Below, one piece after another: positions 1 through 7,336 of a DNA stretch of 35,601 nt (within the stretch, counting starts at the first letter, position 1; each line of letters begins with the position of its first letter). This stretch comes from Oscillospiraceae bacterium (GTDB taxonomy: Bacteria > Bacillota > Clostridia > Oscillospirales > Oscillospiraceae): contig JAAWNQ010000022.1 of assembly GCA_022799035.1 (NCBI GenBank), positions 1-35,601 of the forward strand, written 5' to 3'. Below the pieces are notes generated by a model, which saw nothing but the letters and a program-made list of their open reading frames with translations, was not told the DNA's origin and did not search any database. A program made the position numbers and the translations under genes.

Positions 1-1632
1 ATTACCCTGACCAGCCAGGGGGAGAGCAAGCCTGTGCTGAGCGGCAAGATGGACTTTGCCGCAGGCGAGATGCCCGAGGGCGCCCAGGTGACCATCGAAA
101 ATCTGGCTTTTGAGAATACCAGGATCATGCTGGTGACCTGGGGAAAGACCACCGGGCTGGACAAGATGGGCGGGTTGACCATTCGGGACAATACCTTTAC
201 CGGGACGCCGTCCGGGACGGATACCATCTACGCTGTCCACATCAACAACGCCGATAACGCGTTGAATAACCTGACCGTTACGGGCAACGTGTTTACCGAC
301 TGCGGTACGGGCAGCGGCGGAGCGGTTTACGCCACGGTCTGCGGCGGGCTGGTGGTGACGGGGAATGAGTTCCGCAACAGCGCCATGAACGCCCTGACCA
401 TTACGGGGAAGGACAGCAAGGGACAGGTGGCTACCTCCGCCGTTATCTCGGAGAACGTGTTTGAGAACTGGGCCGCCAAGCCTGTGGATCGCACTGACGG
501 GCGGGCTATGCGGCTGTCTGACTTTGAATGTGATCTGGATCTGACCGAGAACAGCTTTATCAGTGATAACCTCCCTGAGGAGTATATCAAGCTGACGGGG
601 CTGGCCGAGGGGAAGAAGGCCGACGTGAACCAGTGCTACTGGGGAGGCGGGGCCCCTGGTGAGGGAAAGCTGATCGGGGTTGCGCCTGTGGCCTCCTACT
701 ACACCACCGAGGCCATGGAGAAGAGCCTGACCCTGAGTCCCGATACGGTGAGCGTGGAGGCGGGGAGCACTACGGCCCTGACGGCTGCCTCCAGCACCAT
801 GGGGGGAACGGTGGTTTGGAGCACGGATAAGGCCGCTGTGGCCACTGTGAGCGAGAGTGGCGTTGTGACCGGCGTGGGGGCGGGAACCGCTACCATCACG
901 GCCAGCCTGGGGGCGGTGACGGCCTCCTGCACTGTTACGGTGACCCAGGCCGGGTCCGGCGGATCTACGGGCGGCGGATCTGGCTCCGGTTCTGGCTCTG
1001 GTTCCGGTTCCAGCTCCCGGCCGGCTCAGCCTGAGGAGGAGCTGGAGGAGCCTGAGGTGCCGTTGGCTATGGCCCTGCCCTTTGCCGATGTGGCGGAGGG
1101 GGATTGGTTCCTGGAGGCGGTGCGGTTTGTCTACGAGCGGGACATGATGAAGGGCACCAACGAGGAGGGGACTCTCTTTGATCCCCAGACGGCCACCACC
1201 CGGGGGATGATCGTGACCATTCTCCACCGGCTGGAGGGGGAGCCGGAGGCCGCGGGCGCCGCCTTCTCCGACGTGGCGGAGGGGGTCTGGTACACCGGGG
1301 CGGTGAACTGGGCCGCTGAGAACGGAGTGGTGAAGGGGTACGAGGACGGGACCTTCCGGCCCGAGGGGATCATTACCCGGGAGGAGACGGCCGTCATCCT
1401 GAGCCGGTACGCCGCCTTCAAGGGCTATGACAAGACGGCCAAGGGGAACATGGAGTACTACAACGACAAGACCCTGGTCTCTGACTGGGCCCAGGAGGAT
1501 ATGGTCTGGGCTGTTGGGGCCAAGCTCCTCAGCGGCAAGGAGAACGGACTGCTGGATCCCCAGGGGGAGACCTCCCGGGCGGAGGCGGCCCAGATGCTGA
1601 AGAATTTCTGCGAGGGTTTTGAGGAGAAGTAA
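1..1632 (+). CDS. Secreted beta-helix / Big_2 / SLH surface protein (5' end outside window)
   Basis: The frame is open from base 1, so the N-terminus and signal peptide lie upstream; 543 residues are visible. About the first 220 residues are Asn/Gly/Thr-rich turns (NNLTVTGNVF, GLVVTGNEF) typical of a right-handed parallel beta-helix of the pectate-lyase or adhesin type. A bacterial Ig-like (Big_2) domain follows at roughly 235-305 (WSTDKAAVATVSESGVVTG). Next come a Gly/Ser repeat linker and three S-layer homology repeats to the C-terminus (FADVAEGDWF, FSDVAEGVWY, and a weaker third). SLH repeats bind pyruvylated secondary cell-wall polymer, so the protein is probably anchored non-covalently on the cell surface and displays the beta-helix outward. 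Ligand or substrate is unknown. It ends in TAA followed by a terminator. The domain calls are pattern recognition; the adhesive or glycan-related role is inferred. Confidence 0.85.
   Translation: MTLTSQGESKPVLSGKMDFAAGEMPEGAQVTIENLAFENTRIMLVTWGKTTGLDKMGGLTIRDNTFTGTPSGTDTIYAVHINNADNALNNLTVTGNVFTDCGTGSGGAVYATVCGGLVVTGNEFRNSAMNALTITGKDSKGQVATSAVISENVFENWAAKPVDRTDGRAMRLSDFECDLDLTENSFISDNLPEEYIKLTGLAEGKKADVNQCYWGGGAPGEGKLIGVAPVASYYTTEAMEKSLTLSPDTVSVEAGSTTALTAASSTMGGTVVWSTDKAAVATVSESGVVTGVGAGTATITASLGAVTASCTVTVTQAGSGGSTGGGSGSGSGSGSGSSSRPAQPEEELEEPEVPLAMALPFADVAEGDWFLEAVRFVYERDMMKGTNEEGTLFDPQTATTRGMIVTILHRLEGEPEAAGAAFSDVAEGVWYTGAVNWAAENGVVKGYEDGTFRPEGIITREETAVILSRYAAFKGYDKTAKGNMEYYNDKTLVSDWAQEDMVWAVGAKLLSGKENGLLDPQGETSRAEAAQMLKNFCEGFEEK
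957..1017 (+). repeat. Gly/Ser codon repeat (linker)
   Basis: A degenerate tandem GGN-TCN hexamer encodes alternating Gly-Ser residues between the Big_2 and SLH domains. It is a low-complexity flexible linker and could vary in length by slippage. Confidence 0.8.
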
Positions 1633-1649
1633 GAGTCTGGAAATCAGGG

Positions 1650-1684
1650 AACCGGAGGTATGGGCCTCCGGTTTCCTTTTTTTG
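1650..1684 (+). terminator. Intrinsic terminator of the SLH gene
   Basis: A 9-bp stem AACCGGAGG / CCTCCGGTT with a 6-nt loop is followed by TCC and a run of seven T. It lies 18 bp after the stop codon. Confidence 0.9.
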
Positions 1685-1691
1685 CGGGGGT

Positions 1692-1720
1692 TTGTGTTTG
1701 GGGGGGAAGTGTGGTAGAAT
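1692..1720 (+). promoter_or_regulatory. Sigma-A-like promoter of the FAD dehydrogenase
   Basis: TTGTGT (1692-1697), 17-bp spacer, TAGAAT (1715-1720), about 40 bp before the ATG at 1762. The -10 is good and the -35 weak. Confidence 0.55.
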
Positions 1721-1761
1721 GGGGTGCATAGAAATGCGAATTCCATCAAAGGAGAACAGGT

Positions 1762-3165
1762 ATGAGACAGAATGTGGACGTGGCGATCATTGGAAGCGGA
1801 GAGGCGGGGATCTACGCCGCCTATGAGCTGACCAGGCTCTGCCCGGACCGGAAGGTGCTGGTGCTGGAGAAGGGACAGGATATCTATACCCGGAACTGCC
1901 CCATTGTGGCGGGGAAGGTGAAGGAGTGCGTACAGTGCCCGGTATGCGGGACCATGTGCGGGTTCGGAGGGGCGGGGGCCTTCTCCGACGGGAAGTTCAA
2001 TTTTACCACCGCCTTCGGGGGGTGGCTCACCGACTTCATGGATGAGGAGGAGGTGATGGGGCTTATCGGGTATGTGGACGAGATCAACGTTCACCACGGG
2101 GCCACCACCCAGGTCTACTCCACCGAGAGCCCGGCGGCCAAGGCTTTGGCCAAGCGGGCGCTGGAGTTTGACCTCCATCTGCTCCAGGCCCGGTGCAAGC
2201 ACCTGGGGACGGAGAATAATCTGCGGATATTGCAGAATATCTATGAGGACCTGCGGGAGCGGGCCCAGTTCCGGTTTGGGGCCGAGGTGGAGCACATCGA
2301 GCGGGTGGAGGAGGGCTACCGGCTGACCCTGAAGGGGGGCGACGAGGTGGACTGCCGGTGGCTCATCGCCGGACCGGGGCGGTCCGGGGCGGAGTGGTTC
2401 GCCAAGGAGTGCCAGGGGCTGGGGATCAAGCTTATCAACAACCAGGTGGACATCGGGGTGCGGGTGGAGCTGCCCGCCCAGGTGTTTGAGCACATCACCG
2501 ACGTGGTGTACGAGTCCAAGCTGGTCTACCGGACCAAGGGGTACGGGGATCAGGTGCGGACCTTCTGCATGAACCCCTACGGGCACGTGGTGGCGGAGAA
2601 CGTGGAGGGGATCAACACGGTGAACGGCCACTCCTACGCCGACCCGGCTCTCCAGAGCAAAAACACCAACTTCGCCCTGCTGGTGTCCAACCGGTTTACC
2701 GAGCCCTTCAACGAGCCCTACCGGTACGGCAAGCACATCGCCTCCCTGTCCAATATGCTGGCGGGGGGTGTTCTGGTGCAGCGGTTCGGGGATCTGGTGG
2801 CGGGGATCCGCACCAACGAGCACCGGCTGGGCAAGTCCTTCACCCGGCCCACCCTCACCGCGGCGGTGCCGGGGGATCTGAGTCTGGCCCTCCCCAAGCG
2901 GCAGCTGGACGACATCATTGAGATGATCTATCAGCTGGATAAGCTGGCGCCGGGGACGGCCAACTATGACACCCTGCTCTATGGGGCGGAGGTGAAGTTC
3001 TACTCCTCCAGGCTTTCCCTGAGCTCCGAGCTGGAGACCGAGCTGCCCGGCTTCTTCGCCATCGGCGACGGGGCGGGGGTCACCCGGGGACTGGCCCAGG
3101 CGGGGGCCTCCGGGGTGAAGGTAGCCCGGGTCATCGCCGGACGGCTGGAGAGGATGGGTGGTTGA
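1762..3165 (+). CDS. NAD(P)/FAD-dependent dehydrogenase with Cys cluster (COG2509-like)
   Basis: A 467-residue cytosolic flavoprotein. Residues 7-35 form the dinucleotide-binding fold (IIGSGEAG, then VLVLEKG), and the C-terminal FAD motif is near the end (GFFAIGDGAGVTRGLAQAGASG). It resembles the uncharacterised FAD-dependent dehydrogenases of COG2509. Cysteines 56, 59, 62 and 66 are spaced C-x2-C-x2-C-x3-C, with another Cys at 46, followed by the glycine-rich GFGGAGAFSDGK segment typical of this family. The cysteines look able to hold an Fe-S cluster, but that is inference. The substrate is unknown. The start is fixed by AAGGAG about 8 bp before the ATG. It is a single-gene unit with its own promoter; mnmE begins 236 bp downstream. 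Confidence 0.85.
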   Translation: MRQNVDVAIIGSGEAGIYAAYELTRLCPDRKVLVLEKGQDIYTRNCPIVAGKVKECVQCPVCGTMCGFGGAGAFSDGKFNFTTAFGGWLTDFMDEEEVMGLIGYVDEINVHHGATTQVYSTESPAAKALAKRALEFDLHLLQARCKHLGTENNLRILQNIYEDLRERAQFRFGAEVEHIERVEEGYRLTLKGGDEVDCRWLIAGPGRSGAEWFAKECQGLGIKLINNQVDIGVRVELPAQVFEHITDVVYESKLVYRTKGYGDQVRTFCMNPYGHVVAENVEGINTVNGHSYADPALQSKNTNFALLVSNRFTEPFNEPYRYGKHIASLSNMLAGGVLVQRFGDLVAGIRTNEHRLGKSFTRPTLTAAVPGDLSLALPKRQLDDIIEMIYQLDKLAPGTANYDTLLYGAEVKFYSSRLSLSSELETELPGFFAIGDGAGVTRGLAQAGASGVKVARVIAGRLERMGG

Positions 3166-3263
3166 CCTATAACGGGGACTGGATATTTTTTGGCAAGTAT
3201 TATTCAAAATAATATTCATACCGCAAAAAGTTACAAAAAATGACAAAGTGAGAAACCCCAAGG

Positions 3264-3293
3264 TTTTCCACATTGTCCACAGGCTTTTCCACA
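3264..3293 (+). promoter_or_regulatory. Cluster of three DnaA-box-like 9-mers
   Basis: TTTTCCACA (3264-3272), TTGTCCACA (3273-3281) and TTTTCCACA (3285-3293) lie in the same orientation. Each differs at one position from the consensus TTATCCACA. The 100 bp to the left (3180-3250) are distinctly AT-rich for this genome. It could be a DnaA-titrating or regulatory cluster, or part of an origin. There is no dnaA, rpmH or rnpA in view, so an origin assignment is not supported on its own. Confidence 0.5.
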
Positions 3294-3401
3294 CGTGATT
3301 ATGTCAACACCGCAAGAGAAAAGTATGCAAAAGTGGTTTACATAAAAAACGTCAAGTAAAATTTCACAGTCAGAATCAACGAATTTTTGGGGGAGAGAAC
3401 T

Positions 3402-4772
3402 ATGGAGGGAGAGCTGATCGTGGCCATCGCTACGGCCCCAGGAAGAAGCGGAGTGGGGATCGTGCGGCTGTCGGGAAAAGGGGCGGCGGAGCGGGCCGGG
3501 GCTGTGTTCCGGGCCATGGACGGGAGGGCGTTGGGAGAGCATGAGCCCCGGAAGCTGGTATACGGCGCCCTGGTGGACCGGGAGGGCCGGGAGGCGGACC
3601 GGATCCTGGCCTTCTGGTCTCCGGCGGGGAGCAGCTATACCGGGGAGGAGACGGCGGAGCTTCAATGCCACGGATCTCCCATGGTGCTGACCATGGCCTT
3701 GGAGGCCCTTTTTGCCCAGGGGGTCCGGCAGGCGGGACCGGGAGAGTTTACAAAGCGGGCCTTTCTCAACGGGAGGCTGGACCTGGCCCAGGCCGAGGCG
3801 GTGATGGACCTGATCGACGCCGAGACTCCCGCCGGAGTCCGGGCGGCGGCGGGACAGCTTGGGGGAGCCCTCAGCCGGCGGGTGGAGGGGATCTATGATG
3901 CCCTGGTGGACGTGATGGCCCATTTCCATGCGGTGCTGGATTACCCGGAGGAGGATCTGGATCCCTTCACCGTGGAGACCGTGAGGACGGCCCTTGGAGG
4001 AGCGGAGGGGGAGCTGGACGCCCTTCTGTCCACCTATTCCCGGGGTCGGGTGGTGCGGGAGGGGGTCCCCTGCGCCATCGTGGGGAGGCCCAATGTGGGC
4101 AAGTCCACCCTGCTCAACGCCCTGGTGGGCTATGAGCGGGCCATCGTCACCGACATTCCCGGCACCACCCGGGACACGGTGGAGGAGAAATGCGTTTTGG
4201 GGGGCGTACTGCTGCGGCTGATCGACACCGCGGGCCTTCGGGAGACGGGGGACCCGGTGGAAAGGCTGGGGGTGGAGCGCTCCCGTGCCGCCATGGAGGG
4301 GGCGGGGCTGATCTTTGTGGTGTTGGATATGTCCCGGCCCGCCACGGAGGAGGATGTGGCGCTGCTCCGGGAGGCGGTCTCCCTGGCGCCCACCATCATT
4401 GTGGAGAATAAGACCGATCTGCCCCGGTTGCTGGAGTGGACGGAGGAGCTGGATATCACGGGGGCGGCACCGGTATCCGCGAAGACCGGGGCGGGGCTGG
4501 AGGAACTGGGAGAGCTGGTCTCCGCCGCCTTTCCCCAGGACCCGGCGGAGACCGGAGGGGACCTTCTCACCAATGCCCGGCAGGCCCAGGCGGCGGAGAG
4601 GGCTCTGGAGAGCGTCCGGCGGGCCGGGGAGGCCCTGGGGGCCGGAGTGACCCCCGACGCCCTGCTCACCGATGTGGAGGAGGCCCTGGGGGCTCTGGGA
4701 GAGCTGACAGGGCGGAGCGTGAGGGAGGATGTGACCGCCCGCATCTTTGAGCGGTTCTGTGTGGGGAAGTGA
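3402..4772 (+). CDS. mnmE: tRNA modification GTPase MnmE
   Basis: With MnmG this enzyme makes 5-carboxymethylaminomethyl-uridine at the wobble position of certain tRNAs, using a formyl-THF-type one-carbon donor. The product is 456 residues, normal for the family. The N-terminal folate-binding domain opens with the typical TIxAxATAPGRSGxGIVRLSG-like segment and includes PGEFTKRAFLNGRLDLAQAEAV. The G domain has G1 GRPNVGKST near residue 228, DTAG near 274 and NKTD near 335. The protein ends FCVGK, matching the catalytic C-terminal C-[IV]-GK motif. The ATG at 3402 is chosen because GGGGGAGAG lies 5-10 bp upstream; a TTG at 3387 would overlap that site. mnmG, rsmG, jag and yidC, common neighbours in Firmicutes, are not adjacent here. 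Confidence 0.97.
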   Translation: MEGELIVAIATAPGRSGVGIVRLSGKGAAERAGAVFRAMDGRALGEHEPRKLVYGALVDREGREADRILAFWSPAGSSYTGEETAELQCHGSPMVLTMALEALFAQGVRQAGPGEFTKRAFLNGRLDLAQAEAVMDLIDAETPAGVRAAAGQLGGALSRRVEGIYDALVDVMAHFHAVLDYPEEDLDPFTVETVRTALGGAEGELDALLSTYSRGRVVREGVPCAIVGRPNVGKSTLLNALVGYERAIVTDIPGTTRDTVEEKCVLGGVLLRLIDTAGLRETGDPVERLGVERSRAAMEGAGLIFVVLDMSRPATEEDVALLREAVSLAPTIIVENKTDLPRLLEWTEELDITGAAPVSAKTGAGLEELGELVSAAFPQDPAETGGDLLTNARQAQAAERALESVRRAGEALGAGVTPDALLTDVEEALGALGELTGRSVREDVTARIFERFCVGK

Positions 4773-4782
4773 AAAAAGGGAT

Positions 4783-4824
4783 AAAAAAACCAGGCGGTAC
4801 ACAGCGTACCGGCCTGGTTTTTGA
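4783..4824. terminator. Bidirectional terminator between mnmE and the zinc-ribbon gene
   Basis: AAAACCAGGC-GGTAC pairs with GTACC-GGCCTGGTTTT around a short loop, with an A-tract on the left and a T-tract on the right. It can therefore stop transcription from both convergent genes. Confidence 0.85.
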
Positions 4825-4828
4825 GTTT

Positions 4829-5218
4829 TTAGGTTTTCTCCTCAAAGCTGACGCCGCAGCTTCGGCAGGTGATGGAGATCTTGCCCTTGCCCCTGGGGAC
4901 ACGGAGCTGCTGGCCGCAGTTGGGGCATTTGAAGTAACGGTGGTCCTTGTCCCGGCGGCGGCACCGGCTTACGTTATATTTGCGGATCAGGGGGCCCGCG
5001 GCCTCTAAAAAGCGGGCGTTTTCCTCCCGGCGGCGGGCCAGTTGGCGGGAGAACATGCGGTAGAAGGCCCAGAGGATGACCAGCAGGGAGAGAAGATCCA
5101 GCAGGCGGCTGCGGAACAGGGCGGATAGAAGGTAAAGAACGCCGTAGAGGACGATCAGGGCCATGCCCAACTGGTCGGAGCCGTAACGGCCCGCCATCAT
5201 CCTTCTCAGCCAGCTCAT
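4829..5218 (-). CDS. Small membrane protein with C-terminal zinc ribbon
   Basis: A 129-residue protein. The start is the ATG at 5218, preceded by GGGGGTG 5-6 bp upstream; the longer open frame (to 5419) has no such site and crosses the divergent promoter region. Two hydrophobic helices at about residues 18-52 (LGMALIVLYGVLYLL and LLDLLSLLVILWAFY) are followed by a basic region. A four-Cys ribbon follows, CPNCG...CRSCG, near residues 97-122, ending at the C-terminus. It is probably anchored in the membrane with the ribbon in the cytoplasm (positive-inside rule). Function is unknown. It is convergent with mnmE and divergent from the dCMP deaminase. Confidence 0.8.
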   Translation of the reverse strand: MSWLRRMMAGRYGSDQLGMALIVLYGVLYLLSALFRSRLLDLLSLLVILWAFYRMFSRQLARRREENARFLEAAGPLIRKYNVSRCRRRDKDHRYFKCPNCGQQLRVPRGKGKISITCRSCGVSFEEKT

Positions 5219-5348
5219 ATCTTCACCCCCGTACCGGCGTATGTTTCTATATGATATATGATAATCGTTTGAAGGGGGAAGGTCAAGAAAGAAAACGTAA
5301 ACAAAGTATGAACGATCATGGGGGAGAGGAGGGAGAAAAAGTTGGGAC

Positions 5349-5377
5349 TTGTCAGAGGTCGAAAAAACAGGTATACT
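5349..5377 (+). promoter_or_regulatory. Promoter of the dCMP deaminase gene
   Basis: TTGTCA (5349-5354), exact 17-bp spacer, TATACT (5372-5377), ending 25 bp before the ATG. Confidence 0.75.
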
Positions 5378-5402
5378 GTACCCAAGAAAGGGAGGGTGAC
5401 CT

Positions 5403-5897
5403 ATGGGCCGTATCGACAAGGAAAATTATTATCTGGACATTGCCCAGGCCGCGCTGGAGCGTTCCACCTGCCTTCGGCGGTGCTATGGGGCCATCATAGT
5501 TCAGCATGACGAGATCATCTCCACCGGCTACAACGGCGCCCCCCGGGGACGGAAGAACTGCGCCGACCTGGGCTACTGTACCCGGGAGGCCATGCAAATC
5601 CCCTCGGGAGAGCGGTATGAGCTGTGCCGCAGTGTTCACGCCGAGGCAAACGCCATTATCTCGGCGGCCCGGAGCGAGACCCTGGGGGCCACCCTCTATA
5701 TGGTGTGCCGGGACCCGAAGACGGGGGAGCTGATCCCCGGCTCCACCTCCTGCTCCATGTGCCGCAGGCTTATCATCAATGCGGGGATCACCCGGCTGGT
5801 GATCCGGGACACCCCCACGGAATACCGGGTGGTGGACGTGGAGAAGGAGTGGGTGGAGGAGGATGACTCCCTGCCCAAGGTGCCCCAGTTTCTGTAA
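5403..5897 (+). CDS. dCMP deaminase (ComEB/dCMP deaminase family)
   Basis: It deaminates dCMP to dUMP, feeding thymidylate synthesis, with a zinc-bound water. 164 residues, typical of the family. The zinc/catalytic motif is HAEAN at residues 79-83 (proton-shuttle Glu81), and the second zinc pair is Cys117/Cys120 in SCSMC. The family's usual Pro before the first Cys is Ser here. STGYNGAPRG (residues 40-49) is the nucleotide-binding loop. The start ATG follows GGGAGGGTGA. It is transcribed alone from a strong promoter, and a GC-rich hairpin separates it from the next gene. Confidence 0.92.
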   Translation: MGRIDKENYYLDIAQAALERSTCLRRCYGAIIVQHDEIISTGYNGAPRGRKNCADLGYCTREAMQIPSGERYELCRSVHAEANAIISAARSETLGATLYMVCRDPKTGELIPGSTSCSMCRRLIINAGITRLVIRDTPTEYRVVDVEKEWVEEDDSLPKVPQFL

Positions 5898-5939
5898 GGG
5901 GGCGTCTCCCGCCGGGGAGAGAGAAAGAAATAGGGCAAA

Positions 5940-5974
5940 GGGCGGGGGCGTGCCCCCGCCCCCTTGTTATTTTT
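5940..5974 (+). terminator. GC-rich hairpin / terminator after the deaminase gene
   Basis: A 10-bp stem GGGCGGGGGC / GCCCCCGCCC with a 2-nt loop is followed by CTTGTTATTTTTT. It is a strong terminator, though the T-tract begins a few bases late. Confidence 0.75.
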
Positions 5975-5990
5975 TGGAGGGGAGAACTCA

Positions 5991-7286
5991 ATGGAAACCT
6001 TTTACCGGCTTGTGTGGCTGTTTTTCTGCTACTCCTTTTTGGGGTGGCTGCTGGAGACGGCGGTGGCCGCCGTCCGGCAGCGGCGGTATGTGGACTGGAG
6101 CCTGCTGTTCGGGCCTATTTGTGTGGTGTACGGCGCGGCGGGGGTGGTCATCAGCGTCGCCCTGTGCGATCTGGCGGAGAATTGGCTGTTCCTGTTTTTG
6201 GGCAGCGCCATCTACGCCACTGTGGCCGAGTGGCTGGCGGGGCATTGGCTGTTCAAGCTGACAGGGACCCGGTGGTGGGACTACTCGGACAGAAAATGGA
6301 ACCTGGACGGGTATGTGTGCTTTAGCTCCTCGGCGCTGTGGGGCGTTATGGGCGTGGTGGCGGTGAAGTGGCTCATTCCGGCCCTGGGCTGGGTGGGGGA
6401 GCTGATTCCCACTACGGTGGCTCATATCCTGCTTTGGGTACTGCTGGGGATCCTGGGGCTGGACGTGCTGGCCACCTGGCTGACCCTGGCGGGGACGCTT
6501 CACCGGATGCCCAAGGTGGAGGAGCTGAGCACCCGGCTGGGGGCGGTGTCGGTACGGCTGGGGACCTGGGTACTGAAAAAGACGGAGGGACGGATCCAAA
6601 AGGCCCATCCCAAGGCGGAGTTTCGGAAGGAGCGGGAGAGGACCGCTGCCTTTGCCTCCGGCTGCGGCTTTTATAAGCTGTTTTGGCTGTTCCTCATTGG
6701 GGCCTTTCTGGGGGATGTGGTGGAGACTATCTTCTGCCGGCTCACCGCCGGGGTATGGATGAGCCGGTCCAGCGTGGTGTGGGGCCCCTTCTCCATCGTT
6801 TGGGGGCTGGCTATGGCGATGGCCAGCCTGCTGCTTCACCGCTACCGGGACCGGTCGGACAGCTTCCTCTTTTGGGCGGGGACCCTGCTGGGGGGCGCCT
6901 ATGAGTATCTGTGCAGTGTGTTCACCGAGCTGGTTTTCGGGGTGGTGTTCTGGGATTACAGCCACATTCCTTTCAATCTGGCGGGGCGGGTGAACCTGCT
7001 GTACTGCTTCTTCTGGGGGATCGCTGCGGTGGCCTGGGTCCGGTGGTGCTATCCCAAGCTCTCCGGGCTGATTGAGCGGATCCCCAGGAGGTGGGGAAGG
7101 CCCCTGACCTGGGTCCTGGTGGTCTTCTTTGTTCTGGATATGGGGGTGAGTACGCTGGCCCTGGCCCGGCTGGAGACACGAAGCCAAGGGCTGCCGCCCC
7201 AGAACGGGGTGGAGGAGTACCTGGATAAGCACTATGGAGATGAGCGGATGAACAAGGTCTATCCCGCGGCGGTGCGGACGGACTGA
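5991..7286 (+). CDS. Duplicated-domain integral membrane protein (putative ABC-transporter type IV / CmpB-like)
   Basis: A 431-residue polytopic membrane protein. It contains two copies of the same domain, roughly residues 1-180 and 215-400. Each begins with the same signature: FYRLVWLFFCYSFLGWLLET (first) and a similar FYKLFWLFLIGAFLGDVVET (second). After each, R-rich turns and WGP[FI] segments recur. The pattern matches the 'putative ABC transporter type IV' membrane family (COG4905-like), whose function is not established. The start is the ATG at 5991 with TTGGAGGGGAG upstream; an upstream TTG is ignored. The last ~30 residues are polar. No ATPase gene is adjacent, so a transporter role is not supported by context. 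Confidence 0.75.
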   Translation: METFYRLVWLFFCYSFLGWLLETAVAAVRQRRYVDWSLLFGPICVVYGAAGVVISVALCDLAENWLFLFLGSAIYATVAEWLAGHWLFKLTGTRWWDYSDRKWNLDGYVCFSSSALWGVMGVVAVKWLIPALGWVGELIPTTVAHILLWVLLGILGLDVLATWLTLAGTLHRMPKVEELSTRLGAVSVRLGTWVLKKTEGRIQKAHPKAEFRKERERTAAFASGCGFYKLFWLFLIGAFLGDVVETIFCRLTAGVWMSRSSVVWGPFSIVWGLAMAMASLLLHRYRDRSDSFLFWAGTLLGGAYEYLCSVFTELVFGVVFWDYSHIPFNLAGRVNLLYCFFWGIAAVAWVRWCYPKLSGLIERIPRRWGRPLTWVLVVFFVLDMGVSTLALARLETRSQGLPPQNGVEEYLDKHYGDERMNKVYPAAVRTD

Positions 7287-7292
7287 GACGGA

Positions 7293-7328
7293 AGAAGCGG
7301 ATGGCCGAAGGGCCATCCGCTTCTTTTT
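7293..7328. terminator. Bidirectional terminator
   Basis: AGAAGCGGATGGCC pairs with GGCCATCCGCTTCT around a 4-nt loop, followed by T-rich sequence on the + strand. It lies between two convergent genes. Confidence 0.85.
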
Positions 7329-7336
7329 GGAGGAGT

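Noticed and set aside
3387-3401. TTG upstream start for mnmE
   Set aside because: It would place the ribosome site inside the coding region, and MnmE proteins begin near the ATG at 3402.
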